The notes under the pieces were generated by a model. That model saw only the letters and a list, made by a program, of their open reading frames with translations. It ran no database searches and was not told where the DNA came from. From assembly GCA_965277595.1 (NCBI GenBank), contig CBDIDH010000002.1, positions 2,046,001 to 2,110,000 of the forward strand: a stretch of 64,000 bases of DNA. Direction: 5' to 3'. Positions 51,011 through 59,844 of this stretch are shown here, in pieces. The DNA is from CBDIDH01 sp965277595. Its GTDB lineage: Bacteria; Planctomycetota; Planctomycetia; Isosphaerales; Isosphaeraceae. A program made the translations under genes and the position numbers. Position 1 is the stretch's first letter, and each line of letters opens with the position of its first letter.

Positions 51011-51040
51011 TTTAGCTTTTCCAGGAAACTAGGCTAACCT

Positions 51041-51125
51041 CAGGACAAAGGACCTAAGCTCAAAGGCCAGGGAAATTGCTTTGTCCTTTGTCCTTTGTCC
51101 TTTGTCCTTTGTCCTTTGTCCTTCT
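51041..51125. repeat. Heptad repeat element, family B
   Basis: A short inverted arm, CAGGACAAAGGACC, at the left. At the right (from 51079) six TTTGTCC units run to 51123, then TTCTCC. It lies between the IS630-like element and the ispH stop codon, so it may also terminate ispH transcription through hairpin formation. Confidence 0.88.
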
Positions 51126-51134
51126 CCAATTCCA

Positions 51135-52097
51135 TCAGATCTCGCCCGGCCCGGCAACGGCTGAGGCGGGCAAGAGGTCGCGGAGCGACTTCGGCAGCGG
51201 GAAGTGAACGTTCTCCTCGCGAACCCACTCCTCGCCAATCGTGGCGCCGTAGCGGTGCTGAAGGTATTCAATGCACTCCTGAACCACGTCTTCGGGAGCA
51301 CTCGCGCCGGCGGTGATCAAAACGGTCTCGGCTCCTTCGAACCACGACTCCTCGATTTCCGAGACGCCGTCGATCAAATGCGCGTGCGGACCGAGCGAGG
51401 CCGCGATCTCGGCCAGTCGCTTGCTGTTCGAGCTATTCTGACTGCCGAGCACCAGCACGATATCCGCCCGCGCAGCCAGTTCGCGAACGGCTTCCTGACG
51501 GTTCTGGGTCGCGTAACAGATGTCGTCCTTGGGCGGGTTGGCGATCGCCGGGAACTTCTTCCGAAGCGCCGCGATGACGACGTTGGCGTCGTCCACGCTC
51601 AGGGTCGTTTGCGTCAGGTAGGCCACTCGGGTCGGGTCGGGGAGGTTGAGCGTCTCGACATCGGCGGCGGTCTCGACGAGGACCATGCGATCGGGGGCCT
51701 CGCCCATCGTGCCGATGACCTCGTCGTGCCCTTCGTGGCCGATCAAGACGATCGTGTAACCGTCTCGGGCGTACTTGACCGCTTCGAGATGGACCTTGGT
51801 GACGAGCGGGCAGGTCGCGTCAATGGCGACGAGCTTGCGAAGCCTTGCCTGTTCGCGGATCTGTGGCGAGACGCCATGCGCGCTGTAGAGCAGGGGAGCC
51901 CCTTCGGGAACGTCGTCCAGGCTCTCGACAAAGACGGTTCCGCGGCGAAGAAACCGCTCGACGACGTACTTGTTATGGACGATCTCATGATAGACGTAGA
52001 GCGGAGGCCCGAAGAACTCAAGCGCCTTTTCCAGGCACTCGATGGCCATGTTCACCCCCGCGCAAAAGCCTCGGGGGTTCGCCAGAATGATCTTCAT
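51135..52097 (-). CDS. ispH: 4-hydroxy-3-methylbut-2-enyl diphosphate reductase
   Basis: 320 aa. The three cysteines that hold the 4Fe-4S cluster are in NPRGFCAGV (Cys12), VAIDATCPLVTKVH and DDICYATQNRQEA. Catalytic-site His motifs EIVHNKYV and SAHGVSP and the GSQNSSNSKRL segment are all present. It performs the last step of the MEP pathway, giving IPP and DMAPP for hopanoids, quinones and carotenoids. It is divergent from pyrR with 362 nt between, which includes a repeat element. Confidence 0.96.
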   Translation of the reverse strand: MKIILANPRGFCAGVNMAIECLEKALEFFGPPLYVYHEIVHNKYVVERFLRRGTVFVESLDDVPEGAPLLYSAHGVSPQIREQARLRKLVAIDATCPLVTKVHLEAVKYARDGYTIVLIGHEGHDEVIGTMGEAPDRMVLVETAADVETLNLPDPTRVAYLTQTTLSVDDANVVIAALRKKFPAIANPPKDDICYATQNRQEAVRELAARADIVLVLGSQNSSNSKRLAEIAASLGPHAHLIDGVSEIEESWFEGAETVLITAGASAPEDVVQECIEYLQHRYGATIGEEWVREENVHFPLPKSLRDLLPASAVAGPGEI

Positions 52098-52459
52098 CGC
52101 GCGAGGAGCCTCCGTCCGTCGGGTGTCAACTCTCGGCTCATCGTAAGCATTTTCCGAGCGAACGGAAAGACGAAGCCCGGCAACCCGCGATTCTTGCGTT
52201 TGGAAGGATGAGGGATGATGACCAAGAACCGATGACCGATGTTCAAGATACGAGTTCCGGTTCGGTCCTTGGTCCTTGGTTCTTGATCCTTGGTCATCGG
52301 TCCTTGGTCATTCTCCCCAGGGTCCCGGCCGGTCCCTTTGACCGGAAGGCTGGAGGATTGCAAGCCGGCCGTCAGAGTGCTACCATCCGGGCCGTTCCGC
52401 AAAGGTGCGACTGGACCGACGGACCAACCGTCACGCCCAACGGGTTGCCGAGCCGATCC
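52098..52459. other. divergent intergenic region ispH / pyrR
   Basis: 362 nt that must hold promoters for ispH and the pyr operon. The middle is a family A repeat element (52212-52315). Between the element and pyrR no obvious PyrR-binding anti-antiterminator or terminator was seen, so attenuation by PyrR cannot be demonstrated from this leader. Confidence 0.45.
52212..52315. repeat. Heptad repeat element, family A
   Basis: The left arm is GATGATGACCAAGAACCGATG then ACCGATG. The right arm is CGGTCCTTGGTCCTTGGTTC then TTGATCCTTGGTCATCGG and TCCTTGGTCAT. The units here are mostly TTGGTCC, showing that the heptad tolerates T for C at position 2. The arms can pair into a long stem. Confidence 0.8.
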
Positions 52460-53002
52460 ATGAGCGAGACCGAATCGCAACTCTGCGACGCCGACGGAAT
52501 GGCCGACCTCGTGACCTCGATGGCCCGTCAGATCGTGGACGGCCGACGCGGGTCGGAGCCGCTTCGCCTCGTCGGCGTTCGAACGCGCGGCTACCCGATC
52601 GCGGGCCGCCTCGCCAACGCCCTGCAACCGATGATTGGCGCCTTTGTCCCGGTCGGGGCGGTCGATATCACGCTGTATCGCGATGACCTCGGCCAGGGAA
52701 ACCGGTGGCCGGTCCTGCACGGGACCGAGATCCCTTTTGATGTCGACGGAGCGGACATCGTCCTCGTTGACGATGTCCTCTTCACGGGCCGGACCATTCG
52801 CGCCGCCCTGAACGCGATCTGCGACCTGGGCCGACCGGCTCGGGTCCGCCTCGCCGTCCTGATCGATCGCGGCCACCGCGAGCTTCCGGTTCAGCCCGAC
52901 GTCGTCGGCCTGAGCGTCTCGACGGCCCGAGACGAGCACGTCCGGGTCCGGGTGATTCCGGCCGACAGGGCCGATGAGGTCACCCGCACCGGACGGCATT
53001 GA
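52460..53002 (+). CDS. pyrR: PyrR: pyr operon regulator / uracil phosphoribosyltransferase
   Basis: 180 aa from ATG 52460. The PRPP-binding signature is DIVLVDDVLFTGRTIRAAL, with GVRTRGYPIAGRLA and DITLYRDDL upstream, all typical of PyrR. In Bacillus it binds pyr mRNA in response to UMP and also makes UMP from uracil. It is the first gene of pyrR-pyrB-pyrC, spaced for co-transcription. The open frame further upstream is translated repeat sequence. Confidence 0.94.
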   Translation: MSETESQLCDADGMADLVTSMARQIVDGRRGSEPLRLVGVRTRGYPIAGRLANALQPMIGAFVPVGAVDITLYRDDLGQGNRWPVLHGTEIPFDVDGADIVLVDDVLFTGRTIRAALNAICDLGRPARVRLAVLIDRGHRELPVQPDVVGLSVSTARDEHVRVRVIPADRADEVTRTGRH

Positions 53003-53034
53003 ACCCCTCTTCCACGGACCCGGATCGACGAATC

Positions 53035-54057
53035 ATGGCCCTTCCCAGCGACTCGAACGCCGAACCCCCGAACGCGCCGACGGCAACGTCGACGACCGGC
53101 CCGGGGGGCACGCATCCCGCCTGGAACCGCAAGCACCTGCTCGGCCTCGAAGACCTCACCCGCGAGGAACTCAACGGCCTGCTCGACACCGCCGAGTCGT
53201 TCGTCGAGATCTCCCATCGAAGCCGCAAGAAAGTTCCCGCGCTGCAAGGCCGGATCGTCTTCAACCTCTTCTTCGAAAACTCGACGCGGACGCGGACCAG
53301 CTTCAGCCTCGCCGCCAAGCGACTCTCGGCCGACGTTCAGGACTTCTCGGCCAGCGTCTCCAGCCTCTCGAAGGGTGAGACCTTCATTGACACCGCCAAG
53401 AACATCGAGGCGATGGGCGCCGACATCATGGTCGTCCGCCACCCGACCCCGGGCGCTCCGCACCTGCTCGCCCAGCACGTCAGGTCGTCGATCATCAACG
53501 CCGGAGACGGCGGCCACGAACACCCGACGCAGGGGCTTCTTGACCTCTTGACGATCCGCAGGGCCAAGAAGAGGATCGCCGGTCTGACCGTCGGCCTCGT
53601 TGGCGACATCAGCCATTCCCGGGTCGCCCGGTCGAACATCTGGGGCCTCACGAAGCTCGGCGCCCGGGTTATTCTTTGCGGACCTCCGACGCTGGTTCCG
53701 AAGGGCATGGAACGCCTCGGCTGCGAGGTCGCCCATCATATTGAAGACATCCTGCCCGAGTGCGACGTCGTGAACGTCCTTCGGATTCAGTTTGAGCGGC
53801 AGCAACGGGGCCTCTTTCCGTCCGTCTCCGAGTATTCGCGGTTCTACGGGATGACCCAGGAGCGCGTTGCCCTGGCCAAGCCCGACCTCTTGCTTTTGGC
53901 CCCCGGGCCGATCAACCGAGGGGTCGAGCTGACTCCCGAGGTGGCCGACGGCCCGAACTCGGCGATCCTCGATCAGGTTTCCAACGGCCTTGCTGTGCGG
54001 ATGGCGGTACTTTATCTGCTCAGTGGCAAGATCACGTCGGCGTCGGGTGCGGCCTGA
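53035..54057 (+). CDS. pyrB: Aspartate carbamoyltransferase catalytic subunit
   Basis: 340 aa from ATG 53035; a TTG at 52999 overlapping the pyrR stop would add 12 residues. The carbamoyl-phosphate loop FFENSTRTRTSFSLAAKRL, the SSLSKGETFIDTA loop and the aspartate-side HPTQGLLDLLTI are intact. It forms N-carbamoylaspartate, the committed pyrimidine step. The N-terminal ~30 residues before HLLGLEDL are a Thr/Ala/Pro-rich extension. No pyrI regulatory subunit follows. Confidence 0.96.
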   Translation: MALPSDSNAEPPNAPTATSTTGPGGTHPAWNRKHLLGLEDLTREELNGLLDTAESFVEISHRSRKKVPALQGRIVFNLFFENSTRTRTSFSLAAKRLSADVQDFSASVSSLSKGETFIDTAKNIEAMGADIMVVRHPTPGAPHLLAQHVRSSIINAGDGGHEHPTQGLLDLLTIRRAKKRIAGLTVGLVGDISHSRVARSNIWGLTKLGARVILCGPPTLVPKGMERLGCEVAHHIEDILPECDVVNVLRIQFERQQRGLFPSVSEYSRFYGMTQERVALAKPDLLLLAPGPINRGVELTPEVADGPNSAILDQVSNGLAVRMAVLYLLSGKITSASGAA

Positions 54058-54075
54058 CGGGAAAGGGCGTCCGCG

Positions 54076-55392
54076 GTGAGCACGATCCAGATCACAGGCG
54101 GCCGGATCATTGACCCGAGCCAGGACATCGACCGGATTGGCGACCTCTGGCTCAGTCGGGGCCGGGTCTTGCCCCCCGGCGGCGGCGGTTCCGTGGACGC
54201 CGATATCGTTATCGACGCCCGCGGCCTGATCGTCTCTCCGGGCCTGATTGACTGCCACGTCCACCTTCGCGAGCCCGGCAACGAGGAAGACGAGACGATC
54301 GCCACCGGCGCCGCGGCGGCCCTTGCCGGCGGCGTGACGAGCGTCGCCTGCATGCCCAATACCCTCCCGGCGATCGACAGCCAGGGCGTTGCCGAGTTCG
54401 TTGTCCTGCTCGCCCAGCGTGCCAAAAAGGCCAACGTTTATCCCGTCGGCGCCGTGAGCAAGGACCGCAAGGGCGAGGAACTCGCCGAGCTTGGCCGCCT
54501 CGTCGCCGGTGGCGCCGTCGCCTTTACCGACGATGGCGCTCCGGTCGCCTCGGCCTCGTTGATGCGTCGCGCTCTGGAATACGCGCGGATGTTTGACCGG
54601 GTCATCATGCAGCACTGCCAGGTGCCCGAGCTGACCGTCGGCGGCGTGATGAACGAGGGGTTCGAGTCGATGAAGCTCGGCCTTGGCGGCATGCCCGCCG
54701 CGGCCGAGGATATCATGGTCGCCCGCGATATCCGCCTGGCCGAGATCACCGGCGGTCGGCTCCACATCCAGCATATTTCCACCGCCCGGTCGGTCGAGCT
54801 TGTCCGCGAAGGCAAGCGCCGGGGGGTCAAGGTCACCGCCGAGGCCTGTCCGCATCACTTCACGCTGACCGACGAGCGGCTCCGCACGTTTGACTCGAAT
54901 TACAAGATGAACCCCCCCCTGCGCACCTGGGCCGACGTCGAGGCGGTGATCGGCGGCCTTCGCGACAACACGATCGAAATCCTCGCCACCGACCACGCCC
55001 CGCACTCTCCCGAGAAGAAAATGCGCGAGCTGGATCAGGCTCCTTTCGGCATCGTCGGCCTGGAAACCCTGATCCCGATCACGGTCAAGGGGTTGATCGA
55101 GCCTGGCCATCTGACCTGGCCCGAGGTCATTCGCAAGCTCACGATCAACCCCGCGCAGCTTCTCGGCATTCCCAAGGGGACCCTCGGCGCCGGGGTCGAT
55201 GCCGACGTCACCCTGATCGACCCCGAAACCCGCTGGACGATCGACCCGTCTCAGTTCCTTTCCAAGAGCCGGAACACCCCTTACGGCGGTTGGGAGGTTC
55301 GCGGCCGGGCTCACACCGTGATCGTCAACGGCGAGATCCGCCACACCCTCGGCGGAATTATCCAGAAGCCGGGGGAATCGTCGCACGCCTGA
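54076..55392 (+). CDS. pyrC: Dihydroorotase
   Basis: 438 aa from GTG 54076, 18 nt after pyrB. DCHVHLREPG gives the two metal His and the substrate Arg, and ILATDHAPHSPEKK supplies the catalytic Asp. His residues in VIMQHCQ and LHIQHIST complete the binuclear zinc site. This is the class I (long, AllB-like) dihydroorotase. It cyclises carbamoylaspartate to dihydroorotate. With pyrR and pyrB it forms a regulated pyrimidine operon. Confidence 0.95.
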   Translation: MSTIQITGGRIIDPSQDIDRIGDLWLSRGRVLPPGGGGSVDADIVIDARGLIVSPGLIDCHVHLREPGNEEDETIATGAAAALAGGVTSVACMPNTLPAIDSQGVAEFVVLLAQRAKKANVYPVGAVSKDRKGEELAELGRLVAGGAVAFTDDGAPVASASLMRRALEYARMFDRVIMQHCQVPELTVGGVMNEGFESMKLGLGGMPAAAEDIMVARDIRLAEITGGRLHIQHISTARSVELVREGKRRGVKVTAEACPHHFTLTDERLRTFDSNYKMNPPLRTWADVEAVIGGLRDNTIEILATDHAPHSPEKKMRELDQAPFGIVGLETLIPITVKGLIEPGHLTWPEVIRKLTINPAQLLGIPKGTLGAGVDADVTLIDPETRWTIDPSQFLSKSRNTPYGGWEVRGRAHTVIVNGEIRHTLGGIIQKPGESSHA

Positions 55393-55447
55393 TCGATCGA
55401 TCGATCGTCCGAATTCGTGGTCGAATCGGGAGAAAGAGGGCTGGGTC

Positions 55448-55972
55448 ATGATGAGCCAGGAAACCTGTCCCGCGTGTGGCAAGGCGAAGGTCGTCCATGG
55501 CGAGGGCTCTTCGGCTCGCGAAAATTCGCCGAATCGCTTTTGTCCCAGCGGCACTCGTTTCTCGTACACTCAGGTAGGCGTCTTGATCACGACCCCGTTC
55601 CGCGCTTGCGTGGCATGCGGGCACTTCTGGTCGCGCATCGATCCGGCCTCGCTTCGCGCCTTCATCCACGAGTGGGGTGAAGAGATCGCCCGCCAGGAAC
55701 TCGACGAATCCGATTTCGGGATCTACCGAGATCTACCCGACACGGCTTTCGCCCGCGAGATCGCCGAGAAGGTCGCGGAGATCGACCGCCTCGTCCGTGA
55801 CGGAACGCATACCTATGTCGGCCGTTATCGTGCTCTGAAAGAGGTCATCTGGGATCAGGCGATCAAGGAGACGAGGGACTGGCACCGCCTGACCCGCCCT
55901 GAGAAACTCGCCCTCTTCGGCTGGGAACCGAAACAGCTCAACGACGATGGCTCGAACGACCCCTATTTCTGA
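55448..55972 (+). CDS. Hypothetical protein with Cys-pair zinc motifs
   Basis: 174 aa from ATG 55448 (MMSQETCPACGKAKVVHGE). CPAC at the start and CVACGHFW near residue 55 look like a split zinc ribbon. The C-terminal two thirds are charged helices (IAEKVAEIDRLVRDG, DWHRLTRPEKLALFGWEP). No family is recognised. It follows pyrC by 55 nt on the same strand. Its codon use matches the housekeeping genes around it. Confidence 0.7.
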   Translation: MMSQETCPACGKAKVVHGEGSSARENSPNRFCPSGTRFSYTQVGVLITTPFRACVACGHFWSRIDPASLRAFIHEWGEEIARQELDESDFGIYRDLPDTAFAREIAEKVAEIDRLVRDGTHTYVGRYRALKEVIWDQAIKETRDWHRLTRPEKLALFGWEPKQLNDDGSNDPYF

Positions 55973-56019
55973 GGCATTCGTGGAGGACCTTGAGCGCGGG
56001 GCCAGTTCCTTATCACTTC

Positions 56020-56116
56020 ATGACCAATGACCTAGGACCAATGACCGAGGAAAAATCGAAAACAGGATGAATAGGCAAGCGCCTGAAAGCTCAATTCTCG
56101 GTCATCGGTCATGAAT
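56020..56116. repeat. Heptad repeat element, family A, with conserved inner body
   Basis: The left arm is CATGACCAATGACCTAGG then ACCAATGACCGAGG. The body AACAGGATGAATAGGCAAGC and GCCTGAAAGCTCAATT resembles the element at 25215. The right arm is CTCGGTCATCGGTCATG, followed by AATTGAGAAGGAAACA, again as at 25317. Confidence 0.85.
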
Positions 56117-56181
56117 TGAGAAGGAAACAGCACTGAAGTGGAACGGCGGCACGCTTGCGGATCGGGGAGAGTCCGGGGACA

Positions 56182-56820
56182 ATGGAGCGTCCCGAACTCC
56201 GGAACTTCCAGGGTCCGATGCGCATTCTCATCGACGGCTACAACCTGATGTACGCCGGTGGCCTGCTCGGCAAGAAGTTCGGCCCCGATGGATTCCGTCG
56301 CATCCGGACCCGCTTCCTCAACGATCTGGCCGACGCTCTCGGCCCGCTCGACGCTCCGCGGACGACCGTTGTCTTTGACGCCTCCGCGGCGCCCGGCGAC
56401 CGCCCTCGAAGTTCGACCCACAAGGGAATCGCCGTCGTCTTCGCCGTCGAGAACGACTGCGCCGACGAGCGGATCGAAGAACTCATCGCCGCTCACTCGG
56501 CGCCAAGGACGCTGACGGTCGTCTCGTCCGACCGCCGGATTCGCCAGGCGGCGACCCGACGCAAGGCCCAGGCCGTGACCGCCGATGATTTCTGGGTCAA
56601 GCTCGACGCCCTGAAAGCCCGACGTCCCCCTCGTCCCGAACCTCCGCCGACGCCCGTCGATCGACCTCCGACCGCCGAGGAAGCCGCCTACTGGGCTCAC
56701 GAGTTCCGCGACCTCGACCACAACCCCGAGACGCGCGACGCGCTCAACGCCGATCGACCCTACCTGACCGACGAGGAAATCGCCGAGATCGAACGGCAGG
56801 TTGAGGGCGAGTCAGACTGA
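56182..56820 (+). CDS. NYN-domain (YacP-like) putative ribonuclease
   Basis: 212 aa from ATG 56182, or 200 aa from ATG 56218. MRILIDGYNLMYAGG is the PIN/NYN opening with the first catalytic Asp, TTVVFDAS the second, and NDCADERIEELIAAH and VVSSDRRIRQAATRRKA supply the remaining acidic and basic residues of the YacP/Rae1 family. Rae1-type enzymes cut mRNA in the ribosomal A site. The C-terminal 70 residues are Pro-rich then acidic. The RNase role is inferred from the family. Confidence 0.85.
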   Translation: MERPELRNFQGPMRILIDGYNLMYAGGLLGKKFGPDGFRRIRTRFLNDLADALGPLDAPRTTVVFDASAAPGDRPRSSTHKGIAVVFAVENDCADERIEELIAAHSAPRTLTVVSSDRRIRQAATRRKAQAVTADDFWVKLDALKARRPPRPEPPPTPVDRPPTAEEAAYWAHEFRDLDHNPETRDALNADRPYLTDEEIAEIERQVEGESD

Positions 56821-56877
56821 AGGGTCATTCCACGTCCCCACGTGTCGGCTCAAGGCCGGGCGGGGGAATGGCAAAGT

Positions 56878-56932
56878 CCCAATGACCGAGAAATTCCGCC
56901 ATTTGGTCCTCGGTCATCGGTCCTTGGTCATT
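56878..56932. repeat. Heptad repeat element, family A, short
   Basis: The left arm is CCAATGACCGAG and the right arm TTGGTCCTCGGTCATCGG then TCCTTGGTCATTG. The loop is about 15 nt. It lies between the NYN gene and sucC. Confidence 0.75.
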
Positions 56933-57079
56933 GACAAGAGAGACTTTGCAATCCTCCCGTATGGCCGGGCGGGGGTCTGGAAAGTGGGCCTTGGGCGTGG
57001 TACAAACGCTTGCCCAGGGCGGACCCGCCGCCAGGAGGCAGAGGGGCGGGCGTCACGATCTTCAAGAGGCCGAGCGGCG

Positions 57080-58336
57080 ATGAAAGTCCACGAGTATCAA
57101 GCGAAAGAGCTGTTGAAGTCGGCCTCGGTCGCCGTCCCCTCGGGCGTTGTCGCCACGACGCCCGACGAGGCGGCGGCGGCTTACGACGCGCTCGGCGGCG
57201 GCCTGATCGTGGTCAAGGCGCAGGTTCACGCCGGAGGCCGAGGCAAGGGTGTCGCCGTCGGACCCGAGGTTGAACGCGGCCTCGCCCTTGAGATCGCCAG
57301 CGGCCAGAAACCCCGGCCCGACGGCATGGCCAAGGGCGTTCAACTCGTCCGCTCCCGCGACGACGCCGCCAAGGCCGCCGCGAGCATGCTGGGCAAGACC
57401 CTGGTCACCTACCAGACCGGCGCCGAGGGGCAGGCGATTTCCAAGGTCCTGATCACCGTCGGCCACGACATCGTCAAGGAGCTTTATCTCGGCCTCGCCG
57501 TCGATCGCGCCCTGCAATGCCCCGTCCTGATGGCCACGACCGAAGGGGGCGTCGAGATCGAGACCGTCGCGATGGAGTCTCCCGAGAAGATCCACCGCGA
57601 GCCGATCGACGTCGGCCTCGGCCTTCTCGGCTTCCAGGCACGGAAGGTTTGCAAGGCCCTCGGCCTCTCGGGCGAGACCGCCAAGAAGGGCGAAAAATTC
57701 CTTCAAGGATTCGTGAAGCTTTTCCTCGAAAAAGATGCCTCGCTCGCTGAGATCAACCCGCTGATCGTCACCGAGAAAGGCGACGTCCTGGCGCTCGACT
57801 GCAAGCTGAACTTTGACGACAACGCCCTCTTTCGCCACCCCGACGTCGCCGCGATGCTCGACGTCGCCGAGGAAGACCCGTCGGAACTCCGCGCCTCGAA
57901 GAGTGGTCTGAGCTACGTCAGCCTCGACGGCAACATCGCCTGCCTGGTCAACGGCGCCGGGCTGGCGATGAGCACGATGGACCTGATCAAACTCCACGGC
58001 GGTGAGCCCGCCAACTTTCTCGACATCGGCGGCGGCGCCAACAAGGAACAGGTGATCGAGGCCTTTCGCATCCTTCTGGCCTCGCCCAACGTCAAGGCTG
58101 TTCTTATCAACATCTTCGGCGGCATTCAGCGCTGCGATAACGTCGCCCAGGCCCTTCTCGACGCCTACGATGAGCTGGACTTCCGCATCCCGGTCGTCGT
58201 CCGCCTTGAAGGCACGAACGTTGACGCCGGCCGCAAGCTCCTCGACGAGAGTGGCCGGAAGATCATCACCGCCACCGGCCTGACCGACGCCGCGCAAAAG
58301 GTCGTCGCCGCGGCATTGGGTGAGAAGAAGGGCTAA
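57080..58336 (+). CDS. sucC: Succinyl-CoA ligase beta subunit
   Basis: 418 aa from ATG 57080 (MKVHEYQAKELLKSASVAVP); the open frame further upstream is repeat-derived. The ATP-grasp fold shows VVKAQVHAGGRGKGVAVG, LEKDASLAEINPLIV (Mg site) and the CoA-ligase C-terminal FLDIGGGANKEQVIEAF and NIFGGIQRCD. With SucD it makes ATP or GTP from succinyl-CoA in the TCA cycle. sucD lies 579 nt downstream with an unrelated gene between them. Confidence 0.96.
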   Translation: MKVHEYQAKELLKSASVAVPSGVVATTPDEAAAAYDALGGGLIVVKAQVHAGGRGKGVAVGPEVERGLALEIASGQKPRPDGMAKGVQLVRSRDDAAKAAASMLGKTLVTYQTGAEGQAISKVLITVGHDIVKELYLGLAVDRALQCPVLMATTEGGVEIETVAMESPEKIHREPIDVGLGLLGFQARKVCKALGLSGETAKKGEKFLQGFVKLFLEKDASLAEINPLIVTEKGDVLALDCKLNFDDNALFRHPDVAAMLDVAEEDPSELRASKSGLSYVSLDGNIACLVNGAGLAMSTMDLIKLHGGEPANFLDIGGGANKEQVIEAFRILLASPNVKAVLINIFGGIQRCDNVAQALLDAYDELDFRIPVVVRLEGTNVDAGRKLLDESGRKIITATGLTDAAQKVVAAALGEKKG

Positions 58337-58474
58337 TCCATGGGCAAACGGAACGGTCGACCTGATTCGGTTTGCTCAGGAAGAGAGACGTCGACTACAG
58401 ATCAAGCACGTCTCGGGAGTTCAGCATAATAACTTTTTTGGGGACATTCTGATATTTCGCGAGAACGCAAGTCG

Positions 58475-58894
58475 ATGGGGAAAGTCCTTGTCTCGGCCAG
58501 AATTGAAAACCTTGAAGACCTTTTTCAGGTCGATCGTGGTGACATGGAACCGGACCTTGCTCGAAAGGTCGACGTCAGCGATGCGTTGATTGACACCGGG
58601 GCGACCCAACTGTCGATGCCCAGGCGATTGATCGATCAACTTGGTCTCCGTCCCTCGCGCACGAGGCGGGCGTTGACCAGTGTCGGCCCCGTGGATTTGC
58701 AGGTGTACAACGCGGTCCGGCTCACCATTCAGGGTCGGGACTGTCTGAGCGACGTGACGGAACTTCCCGATGACTGTCCAGTCCTGATCGGTCAGATCCC
58801 TCTGGAAATGCTCGACTTTGTTGTCGATCTCAACGCCCGGCGGCTCATTGGCAACCCGGCCCACGGCGGCGAGCACATGATCGAACTGTATTGA
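58475..58894 (+). CDS. Retropepsin-like aspartic protease family protein
   Basis: 139 aa. ALIDTGATQLSMPRRLIDQL holds the D-T-G-A catalytic motif (Asp40), followed by the hydrophobic flap/strand pattern (VDLQVYNAVRLTIQG) and the final VLIGQIPLEMLDFVVDLNARRL, typical of clan AA single-lobe proteases that act as dimers. It lies between sucC and sucD on the same strand, 21 nt before sucD. The active motif is intact. The substrate and any link to succinyl-CoA ligase are unknown. Confidence 0.85.
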   Translation: MGKVLVSARIENLEDLFQVDRGDMEPDLARKVDVSDALIDTGATQLSMPRRLIDQLGLRPSRTRRALTSVGPVDLQVYNAVRLTIQGRDCLSDVTELPDDCPVLIGQIPLEMLDFVVDLNARRLIGNPAHGGEHMIELY

Positions 58895-58915
58895 TCCAAA
58901 CCCCGGATTCCATTC

Positions 58916-59797
58916 ATGAGCATCCTGGTCGACACGAAGACACGGCTGATCTGTCAGGGGATTACCGGCAAGGCCGGCAAGTTCCACTCGGAGCAGTGCC
59001 GCGATTATGGGACGACGCTCGTCGGCGGGGTGACGCCTGGCCGTGGGGGTGAAAGCGTCCTCGGCGTCCCCGTTTTTGACACCTGCGCCGAGGCCGTCAA
59101 GGCCACGGGGGCGAATGCGACGATGATCTTCGTGCCGCCGCCAGGCGCGGCCGACGCGATCCTCGAAGCGGCCGACGCCGGAATCGCCCTGATCGTCGCC
59201 ATCACCGAGGGGATTCCCGTTCTCGACATGGCCCGCGCCGTGGCCTATTTGAAGGCCCATCATCCCGAGGTTCGCCTCGTCGGCCCGAACTGCCCGGGAG
59301 TCATCACGCCCGGTCAGTGCAAGATCGGAATCATGCCCGGATATATTCACAAGCCGGGGCGTGTCGGGGTTGTCAGTCGGTCGGGAACGCTCACATATGA
59401 AGGGGTCTGGCAGCTCACGAACCTCGGGATCGGCCAGAGCACCTGCGTCGGCATCGGCGGCGATCCGATCAACGGCACGAGCTTTGTCGACGCCTTGAAG
59501 ATGTTCCAGGCCGACCCCGATACCGACGCCGTCTTGATGATGGGTGAGATCGGCGGCAATGCCGAGGAACAGGCCGCCGAACTGAAGGCGTCGGGTGCCT
59601 TTACAAAACCGCTCGCCGCGTTCATCGCCGGCCAGACCGCTCCGCCAGGCAAGCGCATGGGCCACGCCGGGGCGATCATCTCGGGGGGTTCCGGCAAGGC
59701 GTCCGACAAGATCGCCGCGCTGGAAGGGGCTGGCATCCGCGTCGCCCGCAGCCCGGCCGACATGGGCGCCACGCTTCAGGCCGTGATCAAGGGGTAG
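58916..59797 (+). CDS. sucD: Succinyl-CoA ligase alpha subunit
   Basis: 293 aa, standard length. The CoA-binding Rossmann start is MSILVDTKTRLICQGITGKAG. The second domain has VGPNCPGVITP and VSRSGTLTYE. The phosphohistidine loop is RMGHAGAIISGGSGKA, carrying the catalytic His. It pairs with SucC. The interposed protease-like gene makes the operon sucC-X-sucD. Confidence 0.96.
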   Translation: MSILVDTKTRLICQGITGKAGKFHSEQCRDYGTTLVGGVTPGRGGESVLGVPVFDTCAEAVKATGANATMIFVPPPGAADAILEAADAGIALIVAITEGIPVLDMARAVAYLKAHHPEVRLVGPNCPGVITPGQCKIGIMPGYIHKPGRVGVVSRSGTLTYEGVWQLTNLGIGQSTCVGIGGDPINGTSFVDALKMFQADPDTDAVLMMGEIGGNAEEQAAELKASGAFTKPLAAFIAGQTAPPGKRMGHAGAIISGGSGKASDKIAALEGAGIRVARSPADMGATLQAVIKG

Positions 59798-59844
59798 TCG
59801 GATCTCGATCGTCTTGATCTTGCGCGCGAGGGTTCGCCAAGAGG

